DNA of 64,000 nucleotides from Pseudopedobacter sp035496935 (GCA_035496935.1 DATJED010000011.1:1-64000); one strand, 5' to 3'; counted from the first letter of the stretch, positions 9,287 to 18,615 are shown. Translations and numbers: made by a program. Notes: generated by a model not told the origin, from the letters alone.

Positions 9287-10594
9287 ATGAAAAGAATTAT
9301 TCCTTTTTTAACATTACTAATTATTGCGGTGCTTTGTTTTGTTTTTCCGAACGGACATGTTTTGGATATTAAGGACACTACAATTGACACAGGCGACACT
9401 GCATGGTTATTGGTATCAACCGCTCTGGTATTATTAATGACACCAGGTCTGGCATTTTTTTACGGCGGAATGGTTCGGAAGAAAAATGTAATTTCTACAA
9501 TGCTACAAAGTTTTGTTTCTATGGGCATAGTAACTATACTTTGGGTGGTTGTAGGATTTAGTTTGGCATTTGGAAGCGATATTGGTGGCGTAATTGGAGA
9601 TCCAAGGACTTTCTTTATGATGAAAGATACCTTGGGGTTGGCTTCCTGGTCATTAATGCCAACTGTACCGTTAATTTTATTTGCAATGTTCCAATTGAAG
9701 TTCGCTGTTATTACTCCGGCTTTAATTACCGGCGCATTTGCAGAGCGCATCCGATTTAATGCTTACCTGCTTTTCATCACCTTATTTGTCATTTTCATTT
9801 ATGCGCCACTTGCACATTCAACTTGGCATCCAGACGGAATCCTGTTTAATTATGGAGTGCTGGATTTTGCCGGAGGAACGGTGGTTCACATGTCTGCCGG
9901 CTGGGCGGCCCTTGCTGCGGCATTATTCTTCAAAAAGAGAAACGAGCCAGATCATACTCCGGCTAGAATTAGCTATGTAATTTTAGGAACCGGTTTGCTT
10001 TGGTTCGGTTGGTTTGGATTTAACGCAGGTTCAGCAGGTGGCGCAAGTGTATTGGCCGCAACTGCTTTAGCTACTACTACCACCGCTTCTGCGGCAGCAG
10101 CAATTGCTTGGATTTTCTTTGACATTTTAAGAGGCAAAAAGCCAACAGCGGTTGGGGCTTGTATAGGTGCAGTTGTGGGGCTAGTAGCAATTACTCCGGC
10201 TGCCGGCTTTGTAACCATTACCAGTTCCCTGATTATAGGATTTGTAGCGGCAGTGGTAAGTAACTTGGTTGTTATCTGGAGATCAAGAACAAATATCGAT
10301 GATACGCTTGACGTATTCCCTTGCCATGGAGTTGGCGGTATGGTAGGTATGATTTTGACAGGAGTTTTTGCCAGCCAAAGTGTTAATGCCGGCAATACTA
10401 CCGGTAACGGATTATTCTACGGAGAAACTAAACTGTTTATTATCCATTTAGTAGCTCTCGTTGGGGTTTCTGTATTTGCTTTTGTAGGTTCTTTTATCTT
10501 ACTAAAAGTAACTGATTTAATTATTCCTTTAAGAGTATCTGCTGAAGAAGAATTAAGCGGATTAGATGTTTCACAACACGACGAAGAATTGTAA
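9287..10594 (+). CDS. amt: Ammonium transporter (Amt family)
   Basis: A 435-residue inner-membrane channel for ammonium uptake. An N-terminal hydrophobic segment resembling a signal peptide is followed by about 11 membrane spans. Amt signatures are visible: TPGLAFFYGGMVRKKNV near the start, FAGGTVVHMSAGWAAL in the middle, and the twin pore histidines, one in DFAGGTVVHMSAG and one in CHGVGGMVGMILTGVF. No glnK/PII gene is adjacent, unlike many proteobacterial loci. The next gene, a porin, begins 87 bases downstream after a hairpin, and both have near-identical upstream sequence (cctaaacaatt). Confidence 0.95.
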   Translation: MKRIIPFLTLLIIAVLCFVFPNGHVLDIKDTTIDTGDTAWLLVSTALVLLMTPGLAFFYGGMVRKKNVISTMLQSFVSMGIVTILWVVVGFSLAFGSDIGGVIGDPRTFFMMKDTLGLASWSLMPTVPLILFAMFQLKFAVITPALITGAFAERIRFNAYLLFITLFVIFIYAPLAHSTWHPDGILFNYGVLDFAGGTVVHMSAGWAALAAALFFKKRNEPDHTPARISYVILGTGLLWFGWFGFNAGSAGGASVLAATALATTTTASAAAAIAWIFFDILRGKKPTAVGACIGAVVGLVAITPAAGFVTITSSLIIGFVAAVVSNLVVIWRSRTNIDDTLDVFPCHGVGGMVGMILTGVFASQSVNAGNTTGNGLFYGETKLFIIHLVALVGVSVFAFVGSFILLKVTDLIIPLRVSAEEELSGLDVSQHDEEL

Positions 10595-10610
10595 TTCTTT
10601 ACAATAACTT

Positions 10611-10646
10611 ATAGCTACGCCGAATGCTTTGGTAAGGCGTAGCTAT
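10611..10646 (+). terminator. Intercistronic hairpin between amt and porin gene
   Basis: Perfect 11-bp stem ATAGCTACGCC/GGCGTAGCTAT (10611-10621 and 10636-10646) with a 14-base loop. No T run follows, so it may be a processing or stabilising hairpin or a leaky terminator, not a full stop. Confidence 0.55.
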
Positions 10647-10681
10647 CAATTAATCAAACTCAAACCCTAAACAATTTAAAA

Positions 10682-11704
10682 ATGAAAAAGCAACTAATAA
10701 TTCTAGCAACAATCGTATCAATTGCAATCGGAGCAAAAGCTCAAACAGACTCTACAGCTACACCATTGGAAATTTCTGGTTCTGTTGATGCGTATTATAA
10801 ATATGATTTCGCCAAAACGGCAAATATTCCAACATATTTTGATAGCGATCAAAACTCAGTTTCCCTCGGTATGATTGATGTGGCACTAAAGAAGAAAACG
10901 GGTAAAGCGTCATTTGTAGGTGAATTGTCTTTCGGGCCAAGAGGCCAGTATCAATCGATTTTAAATGGAGACGGCGCCGCCAGCAACGAGAGTAACTCTT
11001 TCCATATTCAAAACTTGTACGCTTCTTATGCTTTTACAGATAAATTTAGCATGACAGCTGGGTTTATGGGAACTTTTATCGGGTACGAAGTTATTTCACC
11101 GGTAGCTAACTTTAATTACTCAACATCATATTTGTTTGGTTCGGGCCCTTTCCAAAATGCTGGAATTAAAGCAAACTATACTTTTTCTGATAAGGTTGGA
11201 GTAATGGTAGGTTTATTTAACGATTCGTGGAATACTTATACAGCTGACCCGGCATTTGGTGTAAATGCTTTTGGTGCACAGGTTTCTGTTACGCCGGTAG
11301 AAGGTTGGACTGCCTATGCAAATGTTTTAACAGGATCTGAGTGTGGAACTATATCCGATTTAACCACATCATACCAAGTTACAGAGAAATTTGCCTTAGG
11401 TTTAAACGCCGCAGATTTTGACGATGACGGTTCTGGATACAGTGGAGTTGCTTTATATCCTAAATATAATTTCTCAGACGCTGTCGCTTTAGGTTTAAGA
11501 GGCGAATATTTTAAAGTTAAAGAGGATGGACCACAAATTACCGCATTCACGCTCTCTGCCAATCTTAAACACGGAGGCCTAACTTTTATCCCCGAAGTAA
11601 GATTAGACAGCTCAGATGACGATACTTTCGGTTTTGTTAAATCTAACGGAATGCCAACAAAATCTGCTTCTCAACTTTCTTTAGCTATTGTTTACGCATT
11701 TTAA
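10682..11704 (+). CDS. Outer-membrane porin, OmpL-like (BBP2 type)
   Basis: This 340-residue protein has a signal peptide cleaved after AIGAKA (about residue 20) and then alternating aromatic/polar strands ending in LSLAIVYAF, a typical barrel C-terminus with terminal phenylalanine. Sequence blocks such as SGSVDAYYKYDFAK and FGPRGQYQSI match the putative beta-barrel porin-2 (OmpL-like) family. Its position behind the ammonium transporter suggests that it admits ammonium or small nitrogen compounds through the outer membrane under nitrogen limitation. Family fold is fairly sure; substrate is inferred. Confidence 0.85.
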   Translation: MKKQLIILATIVSIAIGAKAQTDSTATPLEISGSVDAYYKYDFAKTANIPTYFDSDQNSVSLGMIDVALKKKTGKASFVGELSFGPRGQYQSILNGDGAASNESNSFHIQNLYASYAFTDKFSMTAGFMGTFIGYEVISPVANFNYSTSYLFGSGPFQNAGIKANYTFSDKVGVMVGLFNDSWNTYTADPAFGVNAFGAQVSVTPVEGWTAYANVLTGSECGTISDLTTSYQVTEKFALGLNAADFDDDGSGYSGVALYPKYNFSDAVALGLRGEYFKVKEDGPQITAFTLSANLKHGGLTFIPEVRLDSSDDDTFGFVKSNGMPTKSASQLSLAIVYAF

Positions 11705-11725
11705 AGAAAAGAGATAATTTAAACG

Positions 11726-11758
11726 AAAACCCTCGGCTATCTACAGTCGGGGGTTTTT
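11726..11758 (+). terminator. Intrinsic terminator after the porin gene
   Basis: A 12-bp stem with two G-T pairs (11726-11737 against 11746-11757), loop TATCTACA, followed by a short T run, 22 bases after the porin stop codon. Confidence 0.8.
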
Positions 11759-11847
11759 CTTTTATGAAAATTGAGTAACAAAAATATTTCGATAAAAACA
11801 ATATGGTAAAATATATATCGTTATATGATAAATTAATCCTTACCGTT

Positions 11848-12699
11848 ATGTTATTTTCCAAAATTGATGTTAACAAGGTTGAGTGGCTTAATCTTGTTTT
11901 TGCGAATAGAAACCAATCTTATGGTGCTTATGTACTACGAAGAGAATCTGGGAACTATCTGTTTAAATCTATATTAATAACCGGTTTTTTGTTTGGAGGA
12001 GCTTTATTGTTTTCCGCCATAAACAGTAAATCAAATCTGGGTAGCTCAGCCGTCTCGGTATTGCCGGTCACAAATCCAGATGAAATTAGGGTTATTCCGG
12101 TGGAAATTTCTAAACCAAAGACGGCAATCGCTCAACCAAAAACTTCTTCGGTTTCGGTAAGCACAGCCAAAGCAGATTTAAAGGAAGTTAAATTTGCGGG
12201 TAGGCTAAATCCGGTACATGATAATCCACTAATAGCTGAGGTTCCAACAGCTGCGCAAATCCAAGAAAGTGTGATAAGTTTACGCAACAACGAGGGTTCA
12301 TCGGCACAAGGAGTTAATAGCGTTAGTGGCTCGAATTCGGGCGAGGATAGTGCCGGAGAAGGCGTTGGTAGCGGAACGGATATTTATAACAGAGAATTTG
12401 TGGAGGTAATGCCCGAGTTTCCTGGAGGAATGAAAGCCTGGGCGAACTTTTTAACAAGGAACTTAAACTATCCGTCGGCAGCAGCAGAGATTGGAATTAG
12501 CGGTAAGGTTTTGGTGTCATTTGTCATCGAGAAAAACGGAGAGATCTCTAACCTAAAAGTGTTAAAAGGAATTGGTGCCGGATGTGATGAGGAAGCGATG
12601 CGGGTAATCAAAAAGTCTCCTTTTTGGAAACCGGGGATGCAGAACGGAAGAGCGGTAAGGGTAGCGTATATAATGCCGATTGTTTTTAGAATGGAGTAG
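11848..12699 (+). CDS. tonB: TonB-family energy transducer
   Basis: The frame is open from an ATG at 11803, but homologous TonB proteins begin MLFSKxDVNKxEWLxLVFANRN, so the ATG at 11848 is the better start (283 residues). One membrane anchor lies at about residues 37-56 of this form. A proline/alanine-poor periplasmic spacer follows, with a Gly/Ser-rich stretch before the TonB C-terminal domain of about 90 residues (MPEFPGGMKAWANF to YIMPIVFRME). The FPGG motif and the PGMQNGRAVRV strand are diagnostic. It should couple the proton gradient to outer-membrane receptors, of which this window encodes at least two. No exbBD genes are adjacent. A terminator follows. Confidence 0.88.
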   Translation: MLFSKIDVNKVEWLNLVFANRNQSYGAYVLRRESGNYLFKSILITGFLFGGALLFSAINSKSNLGSSAVSVLPVTNPDEIRVIPVEISKPKTAIAQPKTSSVSVSTAKADLKEVKFAGRLNPVHDNPLIAEVPTAAQIQESVISLRNNEGSSAQGVNSVSGSNSGEDSAGEGVGSGTDIYNREFVEVMPEFPGGMKAWANFLTRNLNYPSAAAEIGISGKVLVSFVIEKNGEISNLKVLKGIGAGCDEEAMRVIKKSPFWKPGMQNGRAVRVAYIMPIVFRME

Positions 12700-12725
12700 G
12701 TTTTCAATCTTGAAAAAATACTAAC

Positions 12726-12760
12726 AAAAAGAGCATTGTGAATTTCACAATGCTCTTTTT
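12726..12760 (+). terminator. Terminator after tonB
   Basis: Perfect 16-bp stem (12726-12741 against 12745-12760) with a 3-base loop. It has A and T tracts on both sides and lies between convergent tonB and rlmF, so it may serve both. Confidence 0.85.
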
Positions 12761-12791
12761 GTATTATTTAAAACTATTTTTGGTTAGAATC

Positions 12792-13757
12792 TCAATCTTT
12801 CTTAGGAAACCATAATGCTTGCTTTTCTGGATTATGGAAAGTCCAAGCCAAAATTCTGCTTATTTTATTTCCTTGTCCCATCGGCATAGTTTTAACTTCT
12901 ACAGCTTCAACGTCTTTAAGGTATGTATACGCATTTTTCAAATTCGCCTGATTAGAAATTAAAGTAGTAAACCATAAACAAGATTTTGAGAACTCTCTGC
13001 TCTGATAAATCATATCTTTTACAAATCTGCCCTCGCCACCTTGGCACCATAATTCTTGATTTTTACCTCCAAAATTTCGTCTCGCTTCCGTAATTTTTTC
13101 TTCGTTTAAGTTGTTCAGTTTCTTTAGAGCGGCGGCCTGTGCTTCACCAAATGTTGCGTAAAATGGAGGATTACAAATACTTACGTGGATACGCTCTGTT
13201 TTTTCAAGCGCACCGGGGAAAATATGTTTTTGATTTGGTTGCAATCTAAATTTAATCTTCGTCTCTAAATCCGGATTGGCATCAATAATTGCTTTTGCAG
13301 ATGCTAATGCTACCTCGTTAATATCCGAACCTATAAAAGTCCAACCGTATTCATGTGTGCCAATTAAAGGATAAACACAGTTTGCGCCAACACCAATATC
13401 CAAACATTTTATTTGTTTGCCAGTTGGAATATTGCCATTGTTGCTTTTGGCCAATAAATCAGCAACATTGTGTATGTAATCTGCCCGGCCAGGTATCGGC
13501 GGACAAAGAAAACCAGTGGGAATATCCCAATCTTTCACGTCATAAAAATGCAATAACAATGCTTTGTTAAGGGCTTTTACCGCATCAGGATCTGCAAAGT
13601 TGATGGTTTCAACTTCATACTCATTAATTTTTACGAATGGCGCTAAATCGGGGCAGGTATTTATTAATTCCTGCAAATTGTACCTGCCTTGGTGCTTGTT
13701 TCTAGAATGTAGTTTTGCTTTCTCTTTCGTATTTCTCTTTTGTTTTTTCTGCGCCAT
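12792..13757 (-). CDS. rlmF: 23S rRNA (adenine-1618-N6)-methyltransferase RlmF
   Basis: The 321-residue enzyme methylates A1618 (E. coli numbering) of 23S rRNA using S-adenosylmethionine. The N-terminus is very basic (MAQKKQKRNTKEKAKLHSRN), followed by the family block HSRNKHQGRYN. The SAM motif is LDIGVGANCVYPLIG and the catalytic amino-methyltransferase motif is NPPFYAT. The GADYIHN-like segment PGRADYIHNVADLL is typical of RlmF. It stands alone, convergent with tonB and divergent from the DinB gene. Confidence 0.95.
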   Translation of the reverse strand: MAQKKQKRNTKEKAKLHSRNKHQGRYNLQELINTCPDLAPFVKINEYEVETINFADPDAVKALNKALLLHFYDVKDWDIPTGFLCPPIPGRADYIHNVADLLAKSNNGNIPTGKQIKCLDIGVGANCVYPLIGTHEYGWTFIGSDINEVALASAKAIIDANPDLETKIKFRLQPNQKHIFPGALEKTERIHVSICNPPFYATFGEAQAAALKKLNNLNEEKITEARRNFGGKNQELWCQGGEGRFVKDMIYQSREFSKSCLWFTTLISNQANLKNAYTYLKDVEAVEVKTMPMGQGNKISRILAWTFHNPEKQALWFPKKD

Positions 13758-13890
13758 GAATGGTGGATTGTAATAAAGTCTGCAATTTAACTATTTTATT
13801 AGGCTTGTTTTTTATTTTTATTTTGAGAAGGATTAAACAAGTAGGTTTTAGTTATAAATGATTTCCAGATTTTTCTTTTATTTTGTAACG

Positions 13891-13913
13891 ATGGGTAGAT
13901 TTATTTAACCCAT
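13891..13913 (+). promoter_or_regulatory. Small leader hairpin before the DinB-family gene
   Basis: A 6-bp inverted repeat ATGGGT/ACCCAT (13891-13896 and 13908-13913) with an 11-base AT loop ends 9 bases before the ATG at 13923. It could be an operator or affect translation; this is speculative. Confidence 0.3.
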
Positions 13914-13922
13914 GAAAGGCAT

Positions 13923-14372
13923 ATGGAAATGAAGGATTTCTTTAAAGAGTTATTTGAATATAGTCACCATTTTAATCAAGAGCTCGCTAAAATACTGGCT
14001 GATAACTCAGATAAAGTTTCAGCTAAATCCAAAAACTTATTTAGTCATTTAATAAGCGCACATCAGATATGGAATTCGCGTGTTTTAAACGATGAAAAGC
14101 CTTTTGAAGTTTGGCAAGTGCATTCAACAGCGGATTATAAAGAGATCAATAGCAAAAACTTTGAAAGAAGTTTAAAAGTGATCGAAGCGTACAGTTTGTC
14201 TGAAATAATTACGTATAACACCAGCAAAGGAGACCCGTTCCAAAATACGGTTCGGGATATTTTATTTCATATTATTAACCATTCCACTTATCACCGGGCG
14301 CAGATTGCAACAGAATTAAAAGCCATAGGGATTGAACTTATTCTTAGCGATTGGGTCATGTACAAAAGATGA
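13923..14372 (+). CDS. DinB-family protein
   Basis: A 149-residue four-helix protein of the DinB/YfiT superfamily. Putative metal-binding histidines occur as expected: one in LFSHLISAHQIW near residue 45 and two in the C-terminal HIINHSTYHRAQIA block. Many family members are thiol-dependent S-transferases, but the activity of this one cannot be deduced. Starts at 13923 and 13929 are both possible. The stop codon overlaps the start of the acetyltransferase gene by the ATGA junction, so the pair is translationally coupled. Confidence 0.88.
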   Translation: MEMKDFFKELFEYSHHFNQELAKILADNSDKVSAKSKNLFSHLISAHQIWNSRVLNDEKPFEVWQVHSTADYKEINSKNFERSLKVIEAYSLSEIITYNTSKGDPFQNTVRDILFHIINHSTYHRAQIATELKAIGIELILSDWVMYKR

Positions 14373-14842
14373 AAGATTTGATAATTAGAAAAGGTGGAAT
14401 AGATGATTTAACGCAGATAAAAAATTTATTTTTTGATACCGTAAAATCAATTTGTAGCACCGATTATAGTAATGAACAAATAGGAGCATGGCTTAGAGGA
14501 AACGAAGACCAGAAGCGATGGACCAATATGGTTAACACGCAAGTTCTGCTTGTGGCGACAAAAAATAATGAGATCTTAGGTTTTTGTTCTTTGGCAAATA
14601 GCAATTACGTTGATTTTTTATTTGTGCATAAAAACTATCAAAACTTGGGCATTGCAAAAAAACTTTATTCCGCGATAGAGGACGAAGCAATTAGAAACAA
14701 ACAGGAACAGCTTAGCGCAGATGTCAGTATAACTGCTAAATCTTTTTTTGAGAAAAATGGATTTAGGATAATTAAGGAACAAACTGCTGTACGTGACGGC
14801 TGTGCACTCACCAATTTTAAAATGATTAAGAGTTTAATTTAA
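14369..14842 (+). CDS. GNAT-family N-acetyltransferase
   Basis: The frame opens at 14351, but the ATG at 14369 overlaps the DinB stop as ATGA and is the more likely start, giving 157 residues. The acetyl-CoA binding region is seen in DFLFVHKNYQNLGIAKKLYSAIEDEA (motif A, QxxGxA form), followed by ITAKSFFEKNGFRI, the usual GNAT end. The substrate is unknown; the protein resembles small-molecule and amino-group acetylases of the YafP type. It is coupled with the DinB-like protein. Confidence 0.88.
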   Translation: MKDLIIRKGGIDDLTQIKNLFFDTVKSICSTDYSNEQIGAWLRGNEDQKRWTNMVNTQVLLVATKNNEILGFCSLANSNYVDFLFVHKNYQNLGIAKKLYSAIEDEAIRNKQEQLSADVSITAKSFFEKNGFRIIKEQTAVRDGCALTNFKMIKSLI

Positions 14843-14948
14843 TAAAATAGGCCGGATACGAAAAATCCTTAGATCGGGCGAAGACGAAAATAAGCTGTTA
14901 GTAGGCTGATACTATATTGTGTAATTACTACTGAATGTTCTAAAATAA

Positions 14949-14981
14949 AAAAGGCTTCTGAGATAATTTCAGAAGCCTTTT
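14949..14981. terminator. Terminator between GNAT gene and secDF
   Basis: A 13-bp perfect stem (14949-14961 against 14969-14981) with a 7-base loop. A and T tracts flank it on both sides; it lies between convergent genes and probably serves secDF on the minus strand and the GNAT gene on the plus strand. Confidence 0.8.
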
Positions 14982-14998
14982 CTTTAATATATTAAATA

Positions 14999-17962
14999 CT
15001 ACAATTTATGTTTTTTCTCTTCGGCTTTGAAAAAGTCTACTACTACCGGTGTAGCTACACAAATAGATGAGTAAGTTCCAAAAACAACACCGATTAATAG
15101 TGCAAATGAGAATCCTCTAATAACTTCTCCTCCGAATATAAATAAAACAATCAATACGAAAATCACTGTTAATGCGGTAATTACGGTACGGCTTAAAGTA
15201 CTGTTAATCGCATCGTTAATAACAACCGTCATACTATCAGTTTTTGCGTGGTGCGTAGCTAAATATTCCCTCATCCTATCAAACACCACCACCGTATCGT
15301 TAATAGAATATCCGATAACTGTTAATATGGCTGCAATAAATGCCTGGTCAATATCTAAAGAGAACGGTAAAATTCCATTAAATAAGGAGAAGAACGATAA
15401 TACCAGCAACACGTCGTGAGTTAGCGCAATAAGTGCCCCAACGCTATAAGATAATTTTCGGAACCGTATAAAAATATAAAGCGCAATAGCCAAAATGGAC
15501 AATAATACCGCATAAATTGCTGATATTTTGATGTCATTTGCGATGGTAGGGCCTACTTTTTGAGAGCTTTCAATGGTACTTTTATTGCCCTCTACTTTTG
15601 CTAAACCTTCTTTCAACTTGGTTTCCACCAATTTATCGGCGTTGTCGGCTTGGCTTTCAATCAGGTATGGAGTAGTTATCCTTACTTGGTCATCGCTACC
15701 GTAAGTTTTTACTTCAGAAGCTACACCAAAAGCATCGTTCACCGCCTGTCTTACTTTTTCAGTAGTAACCGCTTTCTCGAATTTAACCACATAGGTTCTT
15801 CCTCCTTGAAAATCTATTCCAAAAGAGAAACCTCTTACCACCATTGAAATAATCCCCAACGTGATAAAAATACCTGAAATGGCATAAAATATTTTACGCT
15901 TTTGAACAAACGGATAGTTTGCATTTTTGAACGTGTGATCACTCCATGGGTTCGAAAACTTAATCGGCATTTCTTTCGATAGCATCCACTCAAATATTAA
16001 CCTCGAAATTAAAATTGCAGAGAACAATGAAGTTACAATACCGATGATTAAGGTAGTTGCAAAACCTTGGATTGGACCCGAACCGAAAATATATAAAATG
16101 ATACCGGTTAATAAAGTCGTAATCTGTGAATCGAGGATAGACGGCATAGCATGTTTGTAACCGTCCGTTATTGCCAATCGCAATGACTTACCTAGGTTTA
16201 GTTCCTCGCGGATACGTTCGTAGATCAGTACGTTTGCATCAACTGCCATACCTAATGTTAACACGATACCGGCGATACCAGGAAGTGTTAACACGGCGCC
16301 CAGCGATGCCAACACGCCCATCAAGAAAAATATGTTGGTAAATACCGCAATATTTGCGACCGTACCAGCTCTGTTGTAGTAAAACATCATAAAGATTAAT
16401 ACTACAATTAAACCCACAACAGAAGATACTAATCCAGAACTAATTGCTTCGGCACCTAAAGATGGCCCTACAACTGCTTCTTGAACAATTTTTGCCGGAG
16501 CTGGTAATTTACCCGCTTTTAATACATTGGCTAAATCTTTTGTTTCTTCAACTGTAAAGTTTCCTGAGATTGATGAAATTCCGCCAGTTATTTCGTTAGA
16601 TACTCTTGGCGCAGTATACACCATATTGTCTAATACAATGGCTATACATTTATTGTCGTCTTCGCTTGATGGAGAACCCGCTGCATCTTTAGTAATTCTT
16701 GCCCAGGCTCTAGCTCCGTCGGATTTCATTACCATTACCACCTCTGGATTTCCACGTTGGTCAAAATCCTCACGGGCATTGGCAATTACATCACCCGCTA
16801 AAGCTGGCTCACCATTAACACCTGTAGCTTTAATTGCGTATAGCTCGAAAACTTTATTGTCTGGAGCGGTTGATTTTACACCCCATAATAATTTAAGGTT
16901 GCTTGGCATTAAAGAAGCAATATCTTCTTCGGCTAAAATTTTATTGATTTTTGCTGTATCGCTTTCTAAAGCATAACCTACGGTTGGACCCGGGCGTAAA
17001 CCTTGTTGCCCGTTTTGACCTTGATATGTTGCCGGAGATAAAACAGCAAACAAAGGATTTGATTTTGCCAATGCATCAACGTTTGCAGAATCTTTACCAG
17101 TACTGTCTTTTTTAGCGCTTAATAAAGCAGGTTTGTCAGTTTTGGCGACGGTTTGCGCAGTGTCTTTAGCAACAGTTTTTGTTTCAGTTTTAGGTTGTTT
17201 TGCTGCTAAAATATTGTTGATGTTTTGCAACAGAGGGAAAATCTCTTGGTTGTCAAAAGTTTCGTAGAATTCTAATTTTGCAGAACCTTGCAGTAATTTA
17301 CGTACCCTTTCTTTTTCGGTTACACCCGGAAGTTCTACCAAAATACGGTTTGAACCACCTTGTAACTGAATGTTTGGCTGTGTTACACCAAATTTATCAA
17401 TACGTGTTCTTAAAATATTGAAAGAACGCTCAACCGCAGAAGTGGCTTGCTTAGTTAAAAATGTTTTAACTTCAGAATTTGATGCGTTTAACTTAAGATC
17501 GTCAGCGTTTTCTTTTGTTGCAAAAAAGGTCGAAAGTTTGCCATTCGGACTTAACTTCTCATATTCGGCTACAAAAAGAGGAACTAAACCGTCCTGAGAT
17601 GTTGCTAATTTGCTTTGAGCATTATCTAAAGCCTTATTAAAGGTCTCATCTGATGGATTGTTGGCTAAACTTTTAATCAAGGCAGATAATTCTATCTCCA
17701 TGGTTACGTTCATACCACCTTTTAAATCCAGACCCAGAGGAATTTCTTTTTGTTTAACATACTGATATGTATGTCCAAATACAGGGTAAACAGGTTGGTT
17801 GGAAATCGAGTCTAAGTATCTTCTCTCTTTTACAGGGTCTCCATTAGCGTATTCTTTAGCATCGTTTTCTACCTTATTGGTAACGAAAGTGAAAGAAAGC
17901 GCATATAAACATAGTAGTGTTAATACAATTGCTGCAAACTTAATAATTCCTTTTTGTTGCAT
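14999..17962 (-). CDS. secDF: Protein translocase subunit SecDF (fused)
   Basis: A 987-residue fusion of SecD and SecF that uses the proton gradient to assist export through SecYEG. Residues 1-30 form the first membrane span. The P1 periplasmic domain contains KEIPLGLDLKGGMNVTMEI and the conserved RIDKFGVTQPNIQLQG. A lysine/threonine-rich insert at about 255-300 is usual in Bacteroidota. The SecD membrane block includes LTLPGIAGIVLTLGMAVDANVLIYERIREE. SecF follows from about 690, with GIDFQGGRTYVVKF and IGYSINDTVVVFDRMRE. All 12 expected membrane spans can be placed. Confidence 0.97.
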   Translation of the reverse strand: MQQKGIIKFAAIVLTLLCLYALSFTFVTNKVENDAKEYANGDPVKERRYLDSISNQPVYPVFGHTYQYVKQKEIPLGLDLKGGMNVTMEIELSALIKSLANNPSDETFNKALDNAQSKLATSQDGLVPLFVAEYEKLSPNGKLSTFFATKENADDLKLNASNSEVKTFLTKQATSAVERSFNILRTRIDKFGVTQPNIQLQGGSNRILVELPGVTEKERVRKLLQGSAKLEFYETFDNQEIFPLLQNINNILAAKQPKTETKTVAKDTAQTVAKTDKPALLSAKKDSTGKDSANVDALAKSNPLFAVLSPATYQGQNGQQGLRPGPTVGYALESDTAKINKILAEEDIASLMPSNLKLLWGVKSTAPDNKVFELYAIKATGVNGEPALAGDVIANAREDFDQRGNPEVVMVMKSDGARAWARITKDAAGSPSSEDDNKCIAIVLDNMVYTAPRVSNEITGGISSISGNFTVEETKDLANVLKAGKLPAPAKIVQEAVVGPSLGAEAISSGLVSSVVGLIVVLIFMMFYYNRAGTVANIAVFTNIFFLMGVLASLGAVLTLPGIAGIVLTLGMAVDANVLIYERIREELNLGKSLRLAITDGYKHAMPSILDSQITTLLTGIILYIFGSGPIQGFATTLIIGIVTSLFSAILISRLIFEWMLSKEMPIKFSNPWSDHTFKNANYPFVQKRKIFYAISGIFITLGIISMVVRGFSFGIDFQGGRTYVVKFEKAVTTEKVRQAVNDAFGVASEVKTYGSDDQVRITTPYLIESQADNADKLVETKLKEGLAKVEGNKSTIESSQKVGPTIANDIKISAIYAVLLSILAIALYIFIRFRKLSYSVGALIALTHDVLLVLSFFSLFNGILPFSLDIDQAFIAAILTVIGYSINDTVVVFDRMREYLATHHAKTDSMTVVINDAINSTLSRTVITALTVIFVLIVLFIFGGEVIRGFSFALLIGVVFGTYSSICVATPVVVDFFKAEEKKHKL

Positions 17963-18007
17963 TTTTTTAATTGATTTGTGTAATTCTGCTGTTTTTGTTC
18001 AAGAGGG

Positions 18008-18015
18008 CAAAGCTA
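18008..18015 (-). promoter_or_regulatory. -7 promoter element for secDF (TAGCTTTG)
   Basis: On the minus strand this reads TAGCTTTG, an exact TAnnTTTG match, 45 bases upstream of the secDF ATG. Confidence 0.55.
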
Positions 18016-18059
18016 ATTAAATTTTTAATTTATAAAATCCCTAAAGACTAATTTATTAG

Positions 18060-18587
18060 CTAATGTTTTTTCAAGATTAAAAAAGTATAATCGTAAGCGT
18101 GTTTCTCATCTTTCTGATGTTTTTGTCGCCATTCGACTTCCCATTTTAATGCTTCTAAATCCGGGAAAAATGTGTCTGCATTAAAGGTTGCATCCACTTT
18201 AGTGATATAAATTTGGTTGGCCGTTTCCAAAGCTTGTCTGTAAATTTCGCCACCGCCAATCACAAAGTATTCATCCTCATGCTGGCAGGCATTAATGGCG
18301 TTTCCTAGGTTGTCAAAAACCTCGACACCGTCAATTTTTAAATCCGCTTGCCGGCTAATGACAATGTTCCTCCGGTTAGGCAAAGGTTTACCTACCGAAT
18401 CAAAAGTTTTGCGCCCCATAATAACGCTATGTCCAGAAGTTACTTTTTTAAAGAATTTTAGGTCGTTTGGCAAGTGCCATAAAAGCTGATTGTTTTTGCC
18501 GATTCCGTTTTCTTGGTCGGTAGCCACAATAAGCGATAAGCCTTTAAACTTACCAAGGGGGACTTCCTTGTCCTCGTTGATCTGCAT
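18060..18587 (-). CDS. folA: Dihydrofolate reductase
   Basis: The 175-residue enzyme reduces dihydrofolate to tetrahydrofolate with NADPH. The family start SLIVATDQENGIGKNNQLLWHLPNDLKFFKKVT contains the substrate aspartate in LPNDLKFF. VIMGRKTFDSVGKPLPNRRNIVISR is the NADPH-binding signature and EYFVIGGGEIYRQAL the second glycine motif. The N-terminus is about 15 residues longer than E. coli FolA; the ATG at 18587 is the only ATG before the domain. It lies upstream of secDF on the same strand, but secDF has its own promoter element. Confidence 0.95.
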   Translation of the reverse strand: MQINEDKEVPLGKFKGLSLIVATDQENGIGKNNQLLWHLPNDLKFFKKVTSGHSVIMGRKTFDSVGKPLPNRRNIVISRQADLKIDGVEVFDNLGNAINACQHEDEYFVIGGGEIYRQALETANQIYITKVDATFNADTFFPDLEALKWEVEWRQKHQKDEKHAYDYTFLILKKH

Positions 18588-18615
18588 GATTTTGGTTTCG
18601 GTTTTTGAATGAAGC

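Noticed and set aside
9973..10395. Open frame of 140 codons antisense to the ammonium transporter gene
   Set aside because: It lies fully inside a well-conserved gene on the other strand, its product is rich in P, A and T as expected of an antisense frame, and it has no ribosome site.
11803..11847. Upstream ATG extending tonB by 15 residues
   Set aside because: The extra residues do not match TonB N-termini, while the ATG at 11848 does.
16527..16976. Open frame of 149 codons antisense to secDF
   Set aside because: Shadow of the secDF coding sequence; no family features.
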